From 1-14-2-50-31-20 sp964617555 (GTDB taxonomy: Bacteria > Bacteroidota > Ignavibacteria > Ignavibacteriales > Melioribacteraceae): a stretch of DNA of 64,000 bases. This document shows, in pieces, positions 7,707 through 17,316 of this stretch. Below the pieces are notes generated by a model, which was not told the DNA's origin, did no database searches, and saw only the letters and a program-made list of their open reading frames with translations. A program made the position numbers and the translations under genes. Position 1 is the stretch's first letter. Every line of letters starts with the position of its first letter. Location: NCBI GenBank assembly GCA_964617555.1, contig CAZTYP010000102.1, positions 44,312-108,311 of the forward strand. Direction: 5' to 3'.

Positions 7707-9335
7707 ATGGAATTAAAATTGAATAGATTAAAAAAATTCCAAGGGAGAAAAGGGCCCTTGTTAATAGTAATAATGGATGGAGTAGGATTCGGGCATCACG
7801 ATGAATCCGATGCGGTTTGGCTTGCCGAAACACCTGTTTTGGATAAATTGTTACAATCCGATTTGCAAACAAAATTAAAAGCCCACGGCCCGGCTGTAGG
7901 ACTTCCCTCCGAGGACGATATGGGAAACAGTGAGGTCGGGCATAATGCCATAGGAGCAGGCAGAATTTTTGCACAAGGAGCTAAATTGGTCCAACAATCC
8001 ATCGAATCCGGAGCTATTTTTAATTCCAAGAGTTGGGGCAAAATTATAGACAGAACTTTTCGCGGTGGAACGGTACATTTAATAGGATTGTTTTCGGACG
8101 GTAATGTTCATTCTCATATAAATCATTTTGAAAAAATTGTTAAAGAGTGTGCGGTTCGTAAGGTTAAACGTGTCCGTCTTCATATTCTTTTGGACGGGCG
8201 TGACGTTGGCGAAAAGACAGCGTTAAATTACATTCGCCCGATGGAAGAATTATTAAATTCTCTTAATACCGAATATGGCGTTGATTACAGAATTGCTTCC
8301 GGCGGCGGCAGAATGGTTACCACCATGGATAGATACGAAGCCGATTGGTCAATAGTAGAGCGCGGATGGAAAGCTCATGTTTTAGGAGATGCACGGCATT
8401 TTAAATCCGCCGAAGAAGCGGTTCAAACAATGTATAACGAAAATCCCGATATTACCGATCAATATCTTGATCCCTTTGTAATTGTTGATGATAATGATAA
8501 ACCGGTCGGTAAAATAAATGACGGTGATGCTGTTGTTTTTATGAATTTCCGCGGGGATAGAGCCATTGAAATATCACGTGCTTTCGAAGATGAAAATTTT
8601 GATAAATTCGACAGAGTTTTTGTTCCTAATGTTTTTTATGCGGGAATGATGGAATATGACGGCGATTCACATATTCCTAAAAATTTTCTTGTTGAACCTC
8701 CGGCTATTGACAGAACATTAAGCCAATATCTTTGTGCGGAAAAAGTAACATCATTTGCAGTTTCCGAAACTCAGAAGTTCGGGCATGTTACATATTTCTG
8801 GAATGGTAATAAATCAGGTTACATTTGTGAGGAGTTTGAAAAATATGTTGAGATACCTTCCGACAAAATTGAATTTGATAAAGCTCCTAAAATGAAAGCC
8901 GGTGAAATTACCGATACAACAATAGAATTATTAGAATCGGGAAAATATAAATTCGGTAGAATTAATTATCCCAACGGAGATATGGTTGGGCATACGGGAA
9001 ATGTTCAAGCAGCAATAATTGCAATGGAAGCAGTGGACGAAGGTCTAGGAAAACTTTTACCCGTAATTGAAAAACTTGGCGGTATTGCAATTATTACTGC
9101 AGATCACGGTAATGCGGATGAGATGTTTACAGTTAAGAACGGAAAGAAAATAGTTAAAACATCACATACATTGAACAAAGTTCCGTTTATTATTTATGAC
9201 CCCGAATTTAACGGAGAATATGAAATGGCGGAAGTGAAAAATCCGGGATTGGCAAATATTGCCGGAACAATTTTGAATTTATTGGGCTACGAAAATGTAG
9301 AAGACTATGAGCCGTCGTTAATTAAATTTAAATAA
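7707..9335 (+). CDS. gpmI: 2,3-bisphosphoglycerate-independent phosphoglycerate mutase
   Basis: 542 residues, an alkaline-phosphatase-superfamily enzyme that interconverts 3- and 2-phosphoglycerate in glycolysis and gluconeogenesis using Mn. Metal and nucleophile motifs are present: MDGVGFG, DMGNSEVGHNAIGAG with the catalytic Ser, HILLDGRDVGEK, NFRGDRAIE, YPNGDMVGHTG and ITADHGNADEM. An ATG twelve bases earlier (7695) is in frame, but GAGGA at 7697-7701 sits at ideal distance from 7707, so I chose the second. No neighbouring gene is functionally linked. Confidence 0.96.
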   Translation: MELKLNRLKKFQGRKGPLLIVIMDGVGFGHHDESDAVWLAETPVLDKLLQSDLQTKLKAHGPAVGLPSEDDMGNSEVGHNAIGAGRIFAQGAKLVQQSIESGAIFNSKSWGKIIDRTFRGGTVHLIGLFSDGNVHSHINHFEKIVKECAVRKVKRVRLHILLDGRDVGEKTALNYIRPMEELLNSLNTEYGVDYRIASGGGRMVTTMDRYEADWSIVERGWKAHVLGDARHFKSAEEAVQTMYNENPDITDQYLDPFVIVDDNDKPVGKINDGDAVVFMNFRGDRAIEISRAFEDENFDKFDRVFVPNVFYAGMMEYDGDSHIPKNFLVEPPAIDRTLSQYLCAEKVTSFAVSETQKFGHVTYFWNGNKSGYICEEFEKYVEIPSDKIEFDKAPKMKAGEITDTTIELLESGKYKFGRINYPNGDMVGHTGNVQAAIIAMEAVDEGLGKLLPVIEKLGGIAIITADHGNADEMFTVKNGKKIVKTSHTLNKVPFIIYDPEFNGEYEMAEVKNPGLANIAGTILNLLGYENVEDYEPSLIKFK

Positions 9336-9463
9336 AAATATTGCTCTTGGTTTATTATTGCTGAATATTAAACGGATAATTATAAAACATTCTCTATTTT
9401 AGACTTGATTTTATTTTAACTAATAATAATTTTAAAATTCAATTTGCATTAATAAGGTAAAAA

Positions 9464-10507
9464 ATGTTTTTTAAAAAAAATCTGTTTCTACTTTTATTTG
9501 CTGCTGCATTTGCTGTCGGTAATGTGCAAACGGGTGTTGCCAAATATGCCGGGGAATTTATGGCTATTGGTGTAGGAGGCAGAGCGCTTGGGATGGGAAG
9601 TGCCCAAGTTGCTGTTGTAAATGATGTTACCGCCGGTTATTGGAACCCTGCCGGTCTTGCCGGAGTTGATTATCCGCAAATTGCTTTAATGCACGACGAA
9701 CAATTCGGCGGACTTGTTAACTATAATTATGGTGCGGTTGCAATCCCTTTTGGGAAAGATATGAGTTTTGGAATCAGTGCAATACGTTTAAGTATAGATG
9801 GAATACCGGATACTCGTAATGCTTTAATTGATGCAACCACCGGACAGGTTATAAACGATATTACTAATCCTAATGCAAGAATTGACCCCGATAAAATAAC
9901 CGAATTCAGTAATACTGATTGGGCTTTTTACGGAACGTTTTCGAAACGACAAAATAAAAATTTTTACTGGGGGGTTAATATAAAAGTTATTAGTCGTTCT
10001 ATTGCCGAATATTCTGCTCTTGGAATCGGGTTTGATGTAGGGGGATTATATCAGCCGGTAAAAAATCTTTACCTCGGTGCAAATTTAATGGATGTTACAA
10101 CAACACTTGTTGCTTGGAGCGGGGGCCGAAATGAACTTATCTCTCCTACTGCAAAACTTGGCGCAGCCTATGGTTTTAATTTATTGGGGGGCAGATTTTT
10201 ACCCGCCATCGATTTTAATATGCGTTTTGAAAACAGACAATATGCCTCTGCGTTTAATATGGGTGCCGTTAGTGTTGATGTATGTGCCGGCTTAGAGTAC
10301 AGCTTTCGTAATCTGTTTATGATTCGTGCCGGTTATACGGATGTTAAACAATTTACTGTTGGTGCCGGCGTTAAATTGCCCAAGTTGAATATAGATTATT
10401 CCTATGCACAATTTAGCGGTTCGGAGGAAGAAACCCTTAAAGCAACTCACAGAATTTCCATTATGCTTACTTTGGAAGAACCGAAATTTTTACGCAAAGG
10501 TAATTAA
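9464..10507 (+). CDS. PorV/PorQ-family outer-membrane beta-barrel protein
   Basis: 347 residues with a signal peptide followed by the family's hallmark start: AKYAGEFMAIGVGGRALGMG, then VAVVNDVTAGYWNPAGLAG. The rest alternates amphipathic strands, as in the 14-stranded FadL-like barrels of the PorV/PorQ (UPF0164) family. In type IX secretion PorV shuttles sorting-domain proteins from the translocon to the attachment machinery. Several paralogues normally occur per genome, so assignment to PorV itself is unproven. Presence of two sorting-domain proteins within the first 4 kb fits a type IX context. A lipoprotein gene follows after 25 bases. Confidence 0.85.
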   Translation: MFFKKNLFLLLFAAAFAVGNVQTGVAKYAGEFMAIGVGGRALGMGSAQVAVVNDVTAGYWNPAGLAGVDYPQIALMHDEQFGGLVNYNYGAVAIPFGKDMSFGISAIRLSIDGIPDTRNALIDATTGQVINDITNPNARIDPDKITEFSNTDWAFYGTFSKRQNKNFYWGVNIKVISRSIAEYSALGIGFDVGGLYQPVKNLYLGANLMDVTTTLVAWSGGRNELISPTAKLGAAYGFNLLGGRFLPAIDFNMRFENRQYASAFNMGAVSVDVCAGLEYSFRNLFMIRAGYTDVKQFTVGAGVKLPKLNIDYSYAQFSGSEEETLKATHRISIMLTLEEPKFLRKGN

Positions 10508-10532
10508 TTAAGTGAAACCCAAAACAGTAAAT

Positions 10533-11081
10533 ATGAAAAAATTTAAACTCCAATATATTATTGGAGTTTTTTTATTTGTTACGGCTCTTTTTTTTACAGC
10601 TTGCTCGGCAAATAAATATTCTCAATCCGATTTGAATAAATTTTTTACTAATAGCAGAGTAAAAGCAAAAACTTCTTCCGTTTCTTTTCGTGTTCCGAAA
10701 GGATGGCATACTGTTGATGCGAACAATAAAGAGTTTATTGATTTATGGTTTGTTCGTGACGATATGAAAGTTTCGCTTTCATTACTTCCTATTGTTTCCA
10801 ACACAATAGAGTTATCTCTTGAAAAAAGTTATGAAACAAGTATAGAAATGAATAAAATAAAATATGGTGTTAATAATAATTTTAAAATAATTAGGGAAAA
10901 GCCGGAAATATTAAGCGGAAAAAAAATCCTTTTTTATAATTTCAAAATTGATAACAAACGATTTAGAGTTGCGGTGTTTGAATTTAACCGTAAATTTTAT
11001 GAATTAACACTATACGCCAATAATGTAAATATAAGGCGAGAATATTTTATTCAGGAGCTTGTTATTTCTTCGGCAAAATAA
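10533..11081 (+). CDS. Small lipoprotein of unknown function
   Basis: 182 residues from the ATG at 10533; a GTG at 10512 is in frame but would put seven polar residues before the signal sequence. The N-terminus MKKFKLQYIIG followed by a hydrophobic stretch ends in FFTAC, a plausible lipobox. The mature part has SVSFRVPKGWHTVDANNKEF and a second strand-rich half. This resembles the PsbP/MOG1-like fold of proteins described as having an 'RVPKGW' start, but this is only a resemblance. It follows the PorV-like gene closely and could be co-transcribed with it. Confidence 0.75.
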   Translation: MKKFKLQYIIGVFLFVTALFFTACSANKYSQSDLNKFFTNSRVKAKTSSVSFRVPKGWHTVDANNKEFIDLWFVRDDMKVSLSLLPIVSNTIELSLEKSYETSIEMNKIKYGVNNNFKIIREKPEILSGKKILFYNFKIDNKRFRVAVFEFNRKFYELTLYANNVNIRREYFIQELVISSAK

Positions 11082-11141
11082 TTTAAAAATCAGGCAACAT
11101 TTTTCTCTGTAATTCATCTCTTATATAAACAAAAAAAACAA

Positions 11142-11666
11142 GTGAAAAAATCTTCTGAAAACATAGTGCAATTTACAATTGCGTATAATCGTTATAAGAC
11201 GGGTGTTTATAATTATGTTCTTAAGATGATTGGCAATAAAATGCTTTGTGATGATTTGGTGCAAAATATCTTTACGAAATTATTCGAGAATATTTTGTTG
11301 ATAAAGAAAAAAGAGAGTATAAAATATTGGATTTATACAACAGCGCGGAATGAAGTCTATTCCTATTTCAGAAAAAACAAGATTGATACTAAAAATTTTG
11401 TAAATGAAGATTTATCAGAAATTGAAAAAGCATCTGATGAAAATCCGGTTTTGCAATTTGAATTAAAAGAAGTAAAAAAAATGATATTTAATGAACTTGA
11501 AAATATTTCTGTTGAACAAAAAGAAGTCTTTCTGTTAAAAGAATATGGCGGATTAAGTTATAAAGAGATTGCCGTAATTTCCGGTATTGATGAAAATTTG
11601 GTGAAAAGCAGATTGTATAAAACAAGACAAAAATTGATTAGCAGACTTTCCAAAAATTTTAAATAA
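11142..11666 (+). CDS. ECF-type RNA polymerase sigma factor
   Basis: 174 residues. Region 2 spans the first ~85 residues (YNYVLKMIGNKMLCDDLVQNIFTKLFEN, then IKYWIYTTARNEVYSYFRK), matching the sigma-70 region 2 signature of ECF factors. Region 4 is the C-terminal helix-turn-helix (SVEQKEVFLLKEYGGLSYKEIA, then DENLVKSRLYKTRQKL). The start appears to be GTG at 11142. The next gene encodes a probable membrane anti-sigma factor 13 bases downstream and the third a TonB-domain lipoprotein, so the trio looks like an envelope-sensing regulatory operon. The signal is unknown. Confidence 0.93.
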   Translation: MKKSSENIVQFTIAYNRYKTGVYNYVLKMIGNKMLCDDLVQNIFTKLFENILLIKKKESIKYWIYTTARNEVYSYFRKNKIDTKNFVNEDLSEIEKASDENPVLQFELKEVKKMIFNELENISVEQKEVFLLKEYGGLSYKEIAVISGIDENLVKSRLYKTRQKLISRLSKNFK

Positions 11667-11679
11667 AAAAGGTTTCAAA

Positions 11680-12141
11680 ATGGATTCCGAAAAAATAAGA
11701 GAAATAATTAACAGATACTTTGATAACGACCTTGATAAAAACGAGGAAGTGTTTTTGTTTACAAATCTTTCTCAAAAGGAAGAGGCACGGGAGTATTTTA
11801 AACAAATGAATATGTTAAATGAAAACATAAAAAACACTTTCGAAGAATTTCCGGCAAGTTTGGAAGAAGATATTTTTGAGGCGACAATTAGTAGAACGAC
11901 AAAAAACGGGAACTCTTTCTTTAATTTACCTGCACTGTTCGGGTATGCTTTTTCCATTCTATTATTAATAATTTCAATTATGGTTTATTCGCAAACAATG
12001 GAATATAAAAAAGATTTACAAACGAATATCCAACAAATCAATTATCAAAAAAAAGTGTTGGAAATGATGTTTAATTCTCTTCCGCCGGTGGAAGTAAAAG
12101 GCAAAGTAAATAATCAGATAATAATAAAACCAATAAGTTGA
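11680..12141 (+). CDS. Probable membrane-anchored anti-sigma factor
   Basis: 153 residues. The N-terminal ~75 residues are acidic and helical (IREIINRYFDNDLDKNEEV, EEAREYFKQMN), like the cytoplasmic sigma-binding domain of anti-sigma factors. One transmembrane helix follows at about 80-102 and a ~50-residue periplasmic tail with coiled-coil character (YKKDLQTNIQQINYQKKVLEMM). No His-x3-Cys-x2-Cys zinc motif is present, so it would be a zinc-free type. Its place directly after the ECF sigma gene is the main support for function. Confidence 0.75.
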   Translation: MDSEKIREIINRYFDNDLDKNEEVFLFTNLSQKEEAREYFKQMNMLNENIKNTFEEFPASLEEDIFEATISRTTKNGNSFFNLPALFGYAFSILLLIISIMVYSQTMEYKKDLQTNIQQINYQKKVLEMMFNSLPPVEVKGKVNNQIIIKPIS

Positions 12142-12148
12142 GGTAAAT

Positions 12149-13006
12149 ATGAAAAAAACAATAATGTTTTTTATTGCTCTTGCAATTGTTTTCGGTTGTA
12201 AAGAAAAAAGTAAGATTGAAATAATTCCCAATTACGAAGTTGAATATTATTCGGCTAATTCCGTAGATACTTTTGCGGAACCGTTGCAACAAAACAATCC
12301 GCAACCTATTTCTTTTGCTAAGTATATAAAAGAAATTCATAAAAAAGATAATTCGGCTGAAAATGTTTATTATCCGTTATCCGTAAGATTTTTTATCAAT
12401 GAAAAAGGTAAAATTGATAAAGTTAAAATTATTAACGGTAAGTTAAATCGGGAAGTTATTAATATGTTAGAAAAAAACGGGAAAACGGATTTAAGCAAAG
12501 GGACTGAAATTTTAAAAGCGGCTCTTCCCGATATTGAAAAATTAAATTTTAAGCCTGCTGTTTTAAACGGGAAAAAAGTAAAAGTGCATGCCGATGTTGA
12601 AAAAATATATTATGCAAAAGCAAACGGCGATGTTGTTATTGCAGATTCTGAAATTAGGTTTGCAAAGTTGAAATCGGATTTTGAAGATAAACAACAAGAT
12701 GATGAAACCTTTTTTGTAGTAGTTGAAGATATGCCCAGTCCGATTGGTGGTATAAAAGTAATACAGCAAAATATAGTATATCCTTCCAAGGCAAAAGCAA
12801 ACGGTATTGAGGGACGTGTATATATAAAAGCGTATATTGATTCTACCGGAAAAGTTGTAAGAACGGAGGTAATTAAGGGTATCGGGTATGGATGCGACGA
12901 AGCGGCAGCTAAAGCGGTTAAACAAGTTAACTTTGTTCCAGGTAAACAAAGAGGAAAAAATGTTAATGTCCAGGTAGTTGTACCTATATTATTCAAATTG
13001 CAATAA
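12149..13006 (+). CDS. Lipoprotein with two TonB C-terminal domains
   Basis: 285 residues. The N-terminus is a lipoprotein signal (MKKTIMFFIALAIVFGC, lipidated Cys17), not the transmembrane anchor of true TonB. Residues ~70-155 look like a first, diverged TonB C-terminal domain (PLSVRFFINEKGKIDKVKI, then LNFKPAVLNGKKVKV). Residues ~195-285 are a clear second one (IVYPSKAKANGIEGRVYIKA, then VNFVPGKQRGKNVNVQVVVP). It starts 7 bases after the anti-sigma gene with a GAGG site. Lacking a transmembrane energiser helix and proline-rich linker, it probably does not energise receptors. A role in envelope sensing or as a target of the sigma factor is an inference. Confidence 0.85.
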   Translation: MKKTIMFFIALAIVFGCKEKSKIEIIPNYEVEYYSANSVDTFAEPLQQNNPQPISFAKYIKEIHKKDNSAENVYYPLSVRFFINEKGKIDKVKIINGKLNREVINMLEKNGKTDLSKGTEILKAALPDIEKLNFKPAVLNGKKVKVHADVEKIYYAKANGDVVIADSEIRFAKLKSDFEDKQQDDETFFVVVEDMPSPIGGIKVIQQNIVYPSKAKANGIEGRVYIKAYIDSTGKVVRTEVIKGIGYGCDEAAAKAVKQVNFVPGKQRGKNVNVQVVVPILFKLQ

Positions 13007-13041
13007 TTTAAGAAACGGAAAAGGTTTGCTTAAGCATAATT

Positions 13042-14484
13042 CTATTTAATAAATTGTTTGTAATGTTCATAGCGGTCAAATATTTCTCGCACATATTTGA
13101 CCGTTTCTTTACCGATTGCATACCCGTATTTTACCACGGGGTCGTTGTAAAATTTTGGGTCGGATTTTTTCAAAAGAAATTTTTCCACATTATTAAACCA
13201 GATATTCGGATTTGCTCCGTATTTTTTTGCAAGTTTGCGTGCATCGCTAACATGCCGGTGCCCTATGTTGTAGGAGGCAATTACAAATTTTATTCTTTCC
13301 GTAGAGTCGGGTATTGAAGCAGCCCAAAAATCGGAGAGCCACTTTAAATAATTAGAACCGGCTTCAATGCTTTGCTCCGGATTCAATAAATTTTTTGCCC
13401 CGAATTCTTTGCCGGTTGCAGGCATTAATTGCATCAATCCCTTTGCCCCGGCCCACGAAGTTTTATGAGGATGAAATTGGGATTCCTGATAAATTAGTGA
13501 GGCAAGCAGTCGCCAATCCCATCCTATTTTTTTTGCGGCTTTCTTTATCAGATTGTCATAAGCGGAAATATGCCCGCCTGTTAAAGAAAAATATTCGCTT
13601 TGCAAACGTTGTTTAAATGATTTTCTGCTTTCAAAATATTTTTTGTAAATAACATAATATTCCGTTTTTTTCTTCATCTCCGTTAACCATTTGTTAATTG
13701 CTTTTAATAAAAGCGGGGATGTTTTCCTTACTCCCCAAGCAATCCGTTGTGGAAGTGAAAGGGGCATACTTATATCAATATTGGGATGTTGCAGTTGATA
13801 AAGTTTGGCAATGTTTTCATCTTCGACGGTATAATCTATTTTGCCGTCGGCAACCATTTCAACCAAATCCCTTGAAGTAAGTGTGTCATCGGCTTCAACA
13901 ATATTCAAATCGGAGCCTATCTCTTCAGATAAATGCTTTAAACGGGTTATATGAGAAGAGCCCTTAACAACCGTAATTTTTTTCCCGATTAAATCTATGG
14001 GAGAATGAAGCAGGGTGGCGGTAATTTGGTGTAATTTCATTTTTCTCCAATTCTTCGGTTTACGTTGTACCAGTACCTGTCGTGTTGTTGTGTGATGCAG
14101 TGCAAAATTTATTCTCTTTTGACGTTCCTTTGTTACCGTAAGGTTATATGCGATTATATCACCTTTCCCCGAATTAAGCATTTCTATCATTTCATCAATG
14201 CTGCGTACAACTTTTATTTCAAGCTTTACATTAAGAGCTTTTGCCAAGCGTTGGAGCAACTCATACTCATATCCCATCGGTTGCCCCTTATAAATAAAAT
14301 AACTGTAGGCATTATAACCGGTAATTGCAATAATAGTTCCGCGTTTTTGTATTTCGGGTAAATCTATTTTAACAATGTGTTCTTTGGAAATGCTGTTATA
14401 TTTTTCTCCTTTCTTTTTTACGGTACATCCGAAAAAAAAGAAAATTATCGATAATAATAGAAACAATGTTCTTTTTATTTGCAA
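13042..14484 (-). CDS. mltF: MltF-like lytic transglycosylase lipoprotein
   Basis: 480 residues. The signal ends in a lipobox (FFFFGC, Cys20), so the protein is membrane-anchored in the periplasm. Residues ~45-285 are a family 3 solute-binding-protein domain (GQPMGYEYELLQRLAKAL, GDIIAYNLTVTKERQ). Residues ~305-440 are a goose-type SLT domain with catalytic Glu334 (LIYQESQFHPH) and GAKGLMQLMPATGKEFG. MltF cleaves peptidoglycan with 1,6-anhydro product formation and uses the binding domain as an allosteric sensor of muropeptides. The start is a TTG; no ATG lies near. The length agrees with the family. Confidence 0.93.
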   Translation of the reverse strand: MQIKRTLFLLLSIIFFFFGCTVKKKGEKYNSISKEHIVKIDLPEIQKRGTIIAITGYNAYSYFIYKGQPMGYEYELLQRLAKALNVKLEIKVVRSIDEMIEMLNSGKGDIIAYNLTVTKERQKRINFALHHTTTRQVLVQRKPKNWRKMKLHQITATLLHSPIDLIGKKITVVKGSSHITRLKHLSEEIGSDLNIVEADDTLTSRDLVEMVADGKIDYTVEDENIAKLYQLQHPNIDISMPLSLPQRIAWGVRKTSPLLLKAINKWLTEMKKKTEYYVIYKKYFESRKSFKQRLQSEYFSLTGGHISAYDNLIKKAAKKIGWDWRLLASLIYQESQFHPHKTSWAGAKGLMQLMPATGKEFGAKNLLNPEQSIEAGSNYLKWLSDFWAASIPDSTERIKFVIASYNIGHRHVSDARKLAKKYGANPNIWFNNVEKFLLKKSDPKFYNDPVVKYGYAIGKETVKYVREIFDRYEHYKQFIK

Positions 14485-14688
14485 ATTTAAACCTAAAGTT
14501 GTTGAAATTATGCTCGATTAAACCGAAATTACAATAAACTTTTTGAAATTACAAGGTTGACATTGTAATAATAATGAAATCGGAATATCTAAAAAAAATA
14601 TAGGAATATTATTTCAATAAAACGGCAATCAATTAGTCGAAAAAAAATAAAAATTTAATGATAATTGTTTTTTTAGGGAGTATTAAAT

Positions 14689-17256
14689 ATGAGTGTGAAT
14701 AAAAATTTTGTAAAATTATTTTCTTTGTTGTTTTTTATACAATCATATCTGTTTGCAAACATACGTATAGAGCCGTTACCGAAAGGTGTTTCGGTTTTTT
14801 GTTTAGATAACGGTTTGGAAGTTTTGCTTATAGAAAATCCGGCTTTACCTATGATTGGGGTAAATACTGTTGTAAAAGTAGGTTCGGCATACGAAACCTT
14901 TTCCACAAGCGGAATGAGCCACATGCTTGAACATCTGCTTTTTAACGGAACTTCAACAATGACACAACGTGAACTATATGATGCGGTTGATAAAATAGGA
15001 GGTTACAATAATGCCAACACTTCCGAATATTATACAAATTTTATGATGGTAACTCCTGCAGATAAAATTAAAGAGGGAATGAAAATACAAGCCGCAATGC
15101 TTTTTGATTCTGTTTTGCCCAATGAAAAATTTGAAAAGGAAAAGGGAATTGTTCTTGAAGAAATTGCCAAATCTCTTGCCAATGGTAACGAACAACTTTA
15201 TCGTAACGAAATAGATGTTCTTTATAAAGGGCACGCTCTTTCATTACCAACATTAGGTACCTACGAAACAATAAGAAATATGAACAGAGATTATGTTTAT
15301 AATTTTTATAAAAATTATTACGTTCCTAACAATATGCTTATGAGTGTAATAGGCAAATTTAACACCAACGAAATGATTGCTTTAATAAAAGAAATATATG
15401 GAAAAAAAGCCCCCGGTATTGTAAGGAAAACAAATCGTTCGGAATGGGCAACGGGATTCCAAGCTCCGATGATTAGCAAAATTAACAATGTAAATAATCG
15501 CTATTATAAAGGAGATAAAACTCATTTGCAATTATATTACGGTGTTAATAATCATTCTGCCGCATTTTTTGATTTGTTGGCAATATCATTGAAAAAAATA
15601 AAAAGCGATTTCGAAAAAACTTTACAAAAAAAATTCCCGAATGAAATTGTTTCGGTCGATTTTTCAACTTTAAATAATCCGGTGAAAAGCTACATCGGAA
15701 TTGATTTAACATTAAACGATGAAACAAGCATTAATACCATTGCTCAATACAGCAATAAGCAAATAAAAAAATATGATTTATCATTATCCTCTAAAACAAT
15801 TGAAAGCGAAGCAATAAAATCTGAAACAGCTTTTTTAAAACAGATAGAAAAACCACACATGTTTGGTATTTACAATGCGGATAAGATAGCAAAAGAAGGA
15901 TTTGAAGCCATATTAAATTCTTTTAGCGGCAATGAGATATTAGCCGCCGGAAAGATTTTAAAGACTTTTAAAATTACAAACTCACCGCAAATTATTATTC
16001 AGCACCCTTTTGTAGATAATAACGGTATCCAAGTAAAAATAAAAACCAAACTTTTTAAAAACGATAAAAAAAGTGCTGCGGTAATTGCAAAACAAAATTC
16101 GGCAAGCAACTTACTTGCAGTTCATTATCTTTTCAAATACAAAGCCGAACACGAAAGAAAATACGGAAACGATATTGCAAAAAAATGGCACAAAGCATTC
16201 GGGAACAGAATGCAAACCCCGGGAAAAAAGAAAGAATACAGCAAATACGGATTAACTTTTGTTGTAAATGATAATCCGTTTATTCCGATGGATAATATCT
16301 ATTTAAGTCCTACATTTGGGTATATTCGCGTTGAGGGCTTGGCTTCGGATATTAAAGGAGCAATCGAATTTTTAAATAAAGAAATAATGAATTTTCTCCC
16401 GACCAAGGAAGAATTTAATAATGTTAATAAAGAAGGAATGCCTTTTATGGCGGGCAGAAAAAACAAGGCGAAAGAAAAGTTTGACAGAGCTTATGAAACT
16501 CTTATTCTTCAACCGGTTATAGATACGCGAAATATTAAAATTTTGGATTATAATGCTTTCTTACAATTCGGGAAAGAATATTTTACTCCGAACAATATTA
16601 TTGTTTCTGTTGTTTCAAAAGAGAATCCCGATACAATTAATAGTTATTTTTCAGAATTTAATTCCACTACGGAAAACCCTTTTACCGGACTTGCAAAAGA
16701 GCGGGGTTTTAAAAAATGGAACGAGCCCAAAACCATCGAAGAAAATGGAGGCGGAGAACAATCATATACTTTCTTTGGTTTTGTTAAAAACTATGAGAAT
16801 AAAGACAAAGCGGCATTAACAATTCTTTCGTTAATGTTACGAGATGATATTATTTTTAATATCCGTGAAAAACAAGGATTAGCATATAGAATGTTATGCG
16901 GAATAAAAATGGTGGGCAATAAAGCTCTATTCTATGTTGAAGTACCGACACAACCGCAAAATGTTGAAAAACTTGTCCCTCAATTCCCGAAATTATTTAC
17001 TCCGGAATTTGCAAACAAAATAACCGAAGAAGAGTTAACAAAAACAATTAATATGTATCTCGGTAAAATGATGTTCAGAAGACTGTCGAGTATTAACCAG
17101 GCATATTACCTTGCCCATTCGTTATATTACGACGGAAATATAAAGAGCGACGAGGAAAATTTGCATGCATTAAAAAAGGTAAAGTTATCGGATGTTCAAA
17201 AAACAGCAAGAAAATATTTAATTATTAAAAATCCTGTTCAAATAATAATTCATTAA
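14689..17256 (+). CDS. M16-family zinc metallopeptidase
   Basis: 855 residues with a signal peptide. The inverted zinc motif HMLEH is at 78-82 (SHMLEHLLFNGTSTMT), followed by GGYNNANTSEYYTNF and a downstream acidic helix (KGIVLEEIAKSL). It contains four M16-type domains, with the second half (from residue ~560) catalytically inactive as usual and including NIREKQGLAYRMLCG. Processing-peptidase/insulinase-type enzymes of FCB bacteria are exported and degrade peptides in the periplasm. A GGGAG site precedes the ATG. The next gene is another peptidase, so the pair may form a peptide-degradation unit. Confidence 0.9.
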   Translation: MSVNKNFVKLFSLLFFIQSYLFANIRIEPLPKGVSVFCLDNGLEVLLIENPALPMIGVNTVVKVGSAYETFSTSGMSHMLEHLLFNGTSTMTQRELYDAVDKIGGYNNANTSEYYTNFMMVTPADKIKEGMKIQAAMLFDSVLPNEKFEKEKGIVLEEIAKSLANGNEQLYRNEIDVLYKGHALSLPTLGTYETIRNMNRDYVYNFYKNYYVPNNMLMSVIGKFNTNEMIALIKEIYGKKAPGIVRKTNRSEWATGFQAPMISKINNVNNRYYKGDKTHLQLYYGVNNHSAAFFDLLAISLKKIKSDFEKTLQKKFPNEIVSVDFSTLNNPVKSYIGIDLTLNDETSINTIAQYSNKQIKKYDLSLSSKTIESEAIKSETAFLKQIEKPHMFGIYNADKIAKEGFEAILNSFSGNEILAAGKILKTFKITNSPQIIIQHPFVDNNGIQVKIKTKLFKNDKKSAAVIAKQNSASNLLAVHYLFKYKAEHERKYGNDIAKKWHKAFGNRMQTPGKKKEYSKYGLTFVVNDNPFIPMDNIYLSPTFGYIRVEGLASDIKGAIEFLNKEIMNFLPTKEEFNNVNKEGMPFMAGRKNKAKEKFDRAYETLILQPVIDTRNIKILDYNAFLQFGKEYFTPNNIIVSVVSKENPDTINSYFSEFNSTTENPFTGLAKERGFKKWNEPKTIEENGGGEQSYTFFGFVKNYENKDKAALTILSLMLRDDIIFNIREKQGLAYRMLCGIKMVGNKALFYVEVPTQPQNVEKLVPQFPKLFTPEFANKITEEELTKTINMYLGKMMFRRLSSINQAYYLAHSLYYDGNIKSDEENLHALKKVKLSDVQKTARKYLIIKNPVQIIIH

Positions 17257-17262
17257 TTCTAA

Positions 17263-17300
17263 AAAACGGATAACAAAATATTTCGGTTTTAATCCGTTTT
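17263..17300 (+). terminator. Terminator-like hairpin after the M16 gene
   Basis: AAAACGGAT pairs with ATCCGTTTT across a 20-base loop, ending in TTTT and followed by ATTTT. The long loop makes it a weak candidate; it lies just before the Shine-Dalgarno of the next peptidase gene and could instead attenuate it. Confidence 0.35.
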
Positions 17301-17316
17301 ATTTTAAGGAGAAAAA

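Noticed and set aside
12563..12996. Two overlapping minus-strand frames opposite the TonB-domain lipoprotein
   Set aside because: Their content is the reverse complement of a clear TonB C-terminal domain; neither has a family signature.
14557..14688. Promoter with TTGACA before the M16 peptidase gene
   Set aside because: The -35-like hexamer is present but no -10 hexamer lies at 16-18 bases, so it was not annotated.
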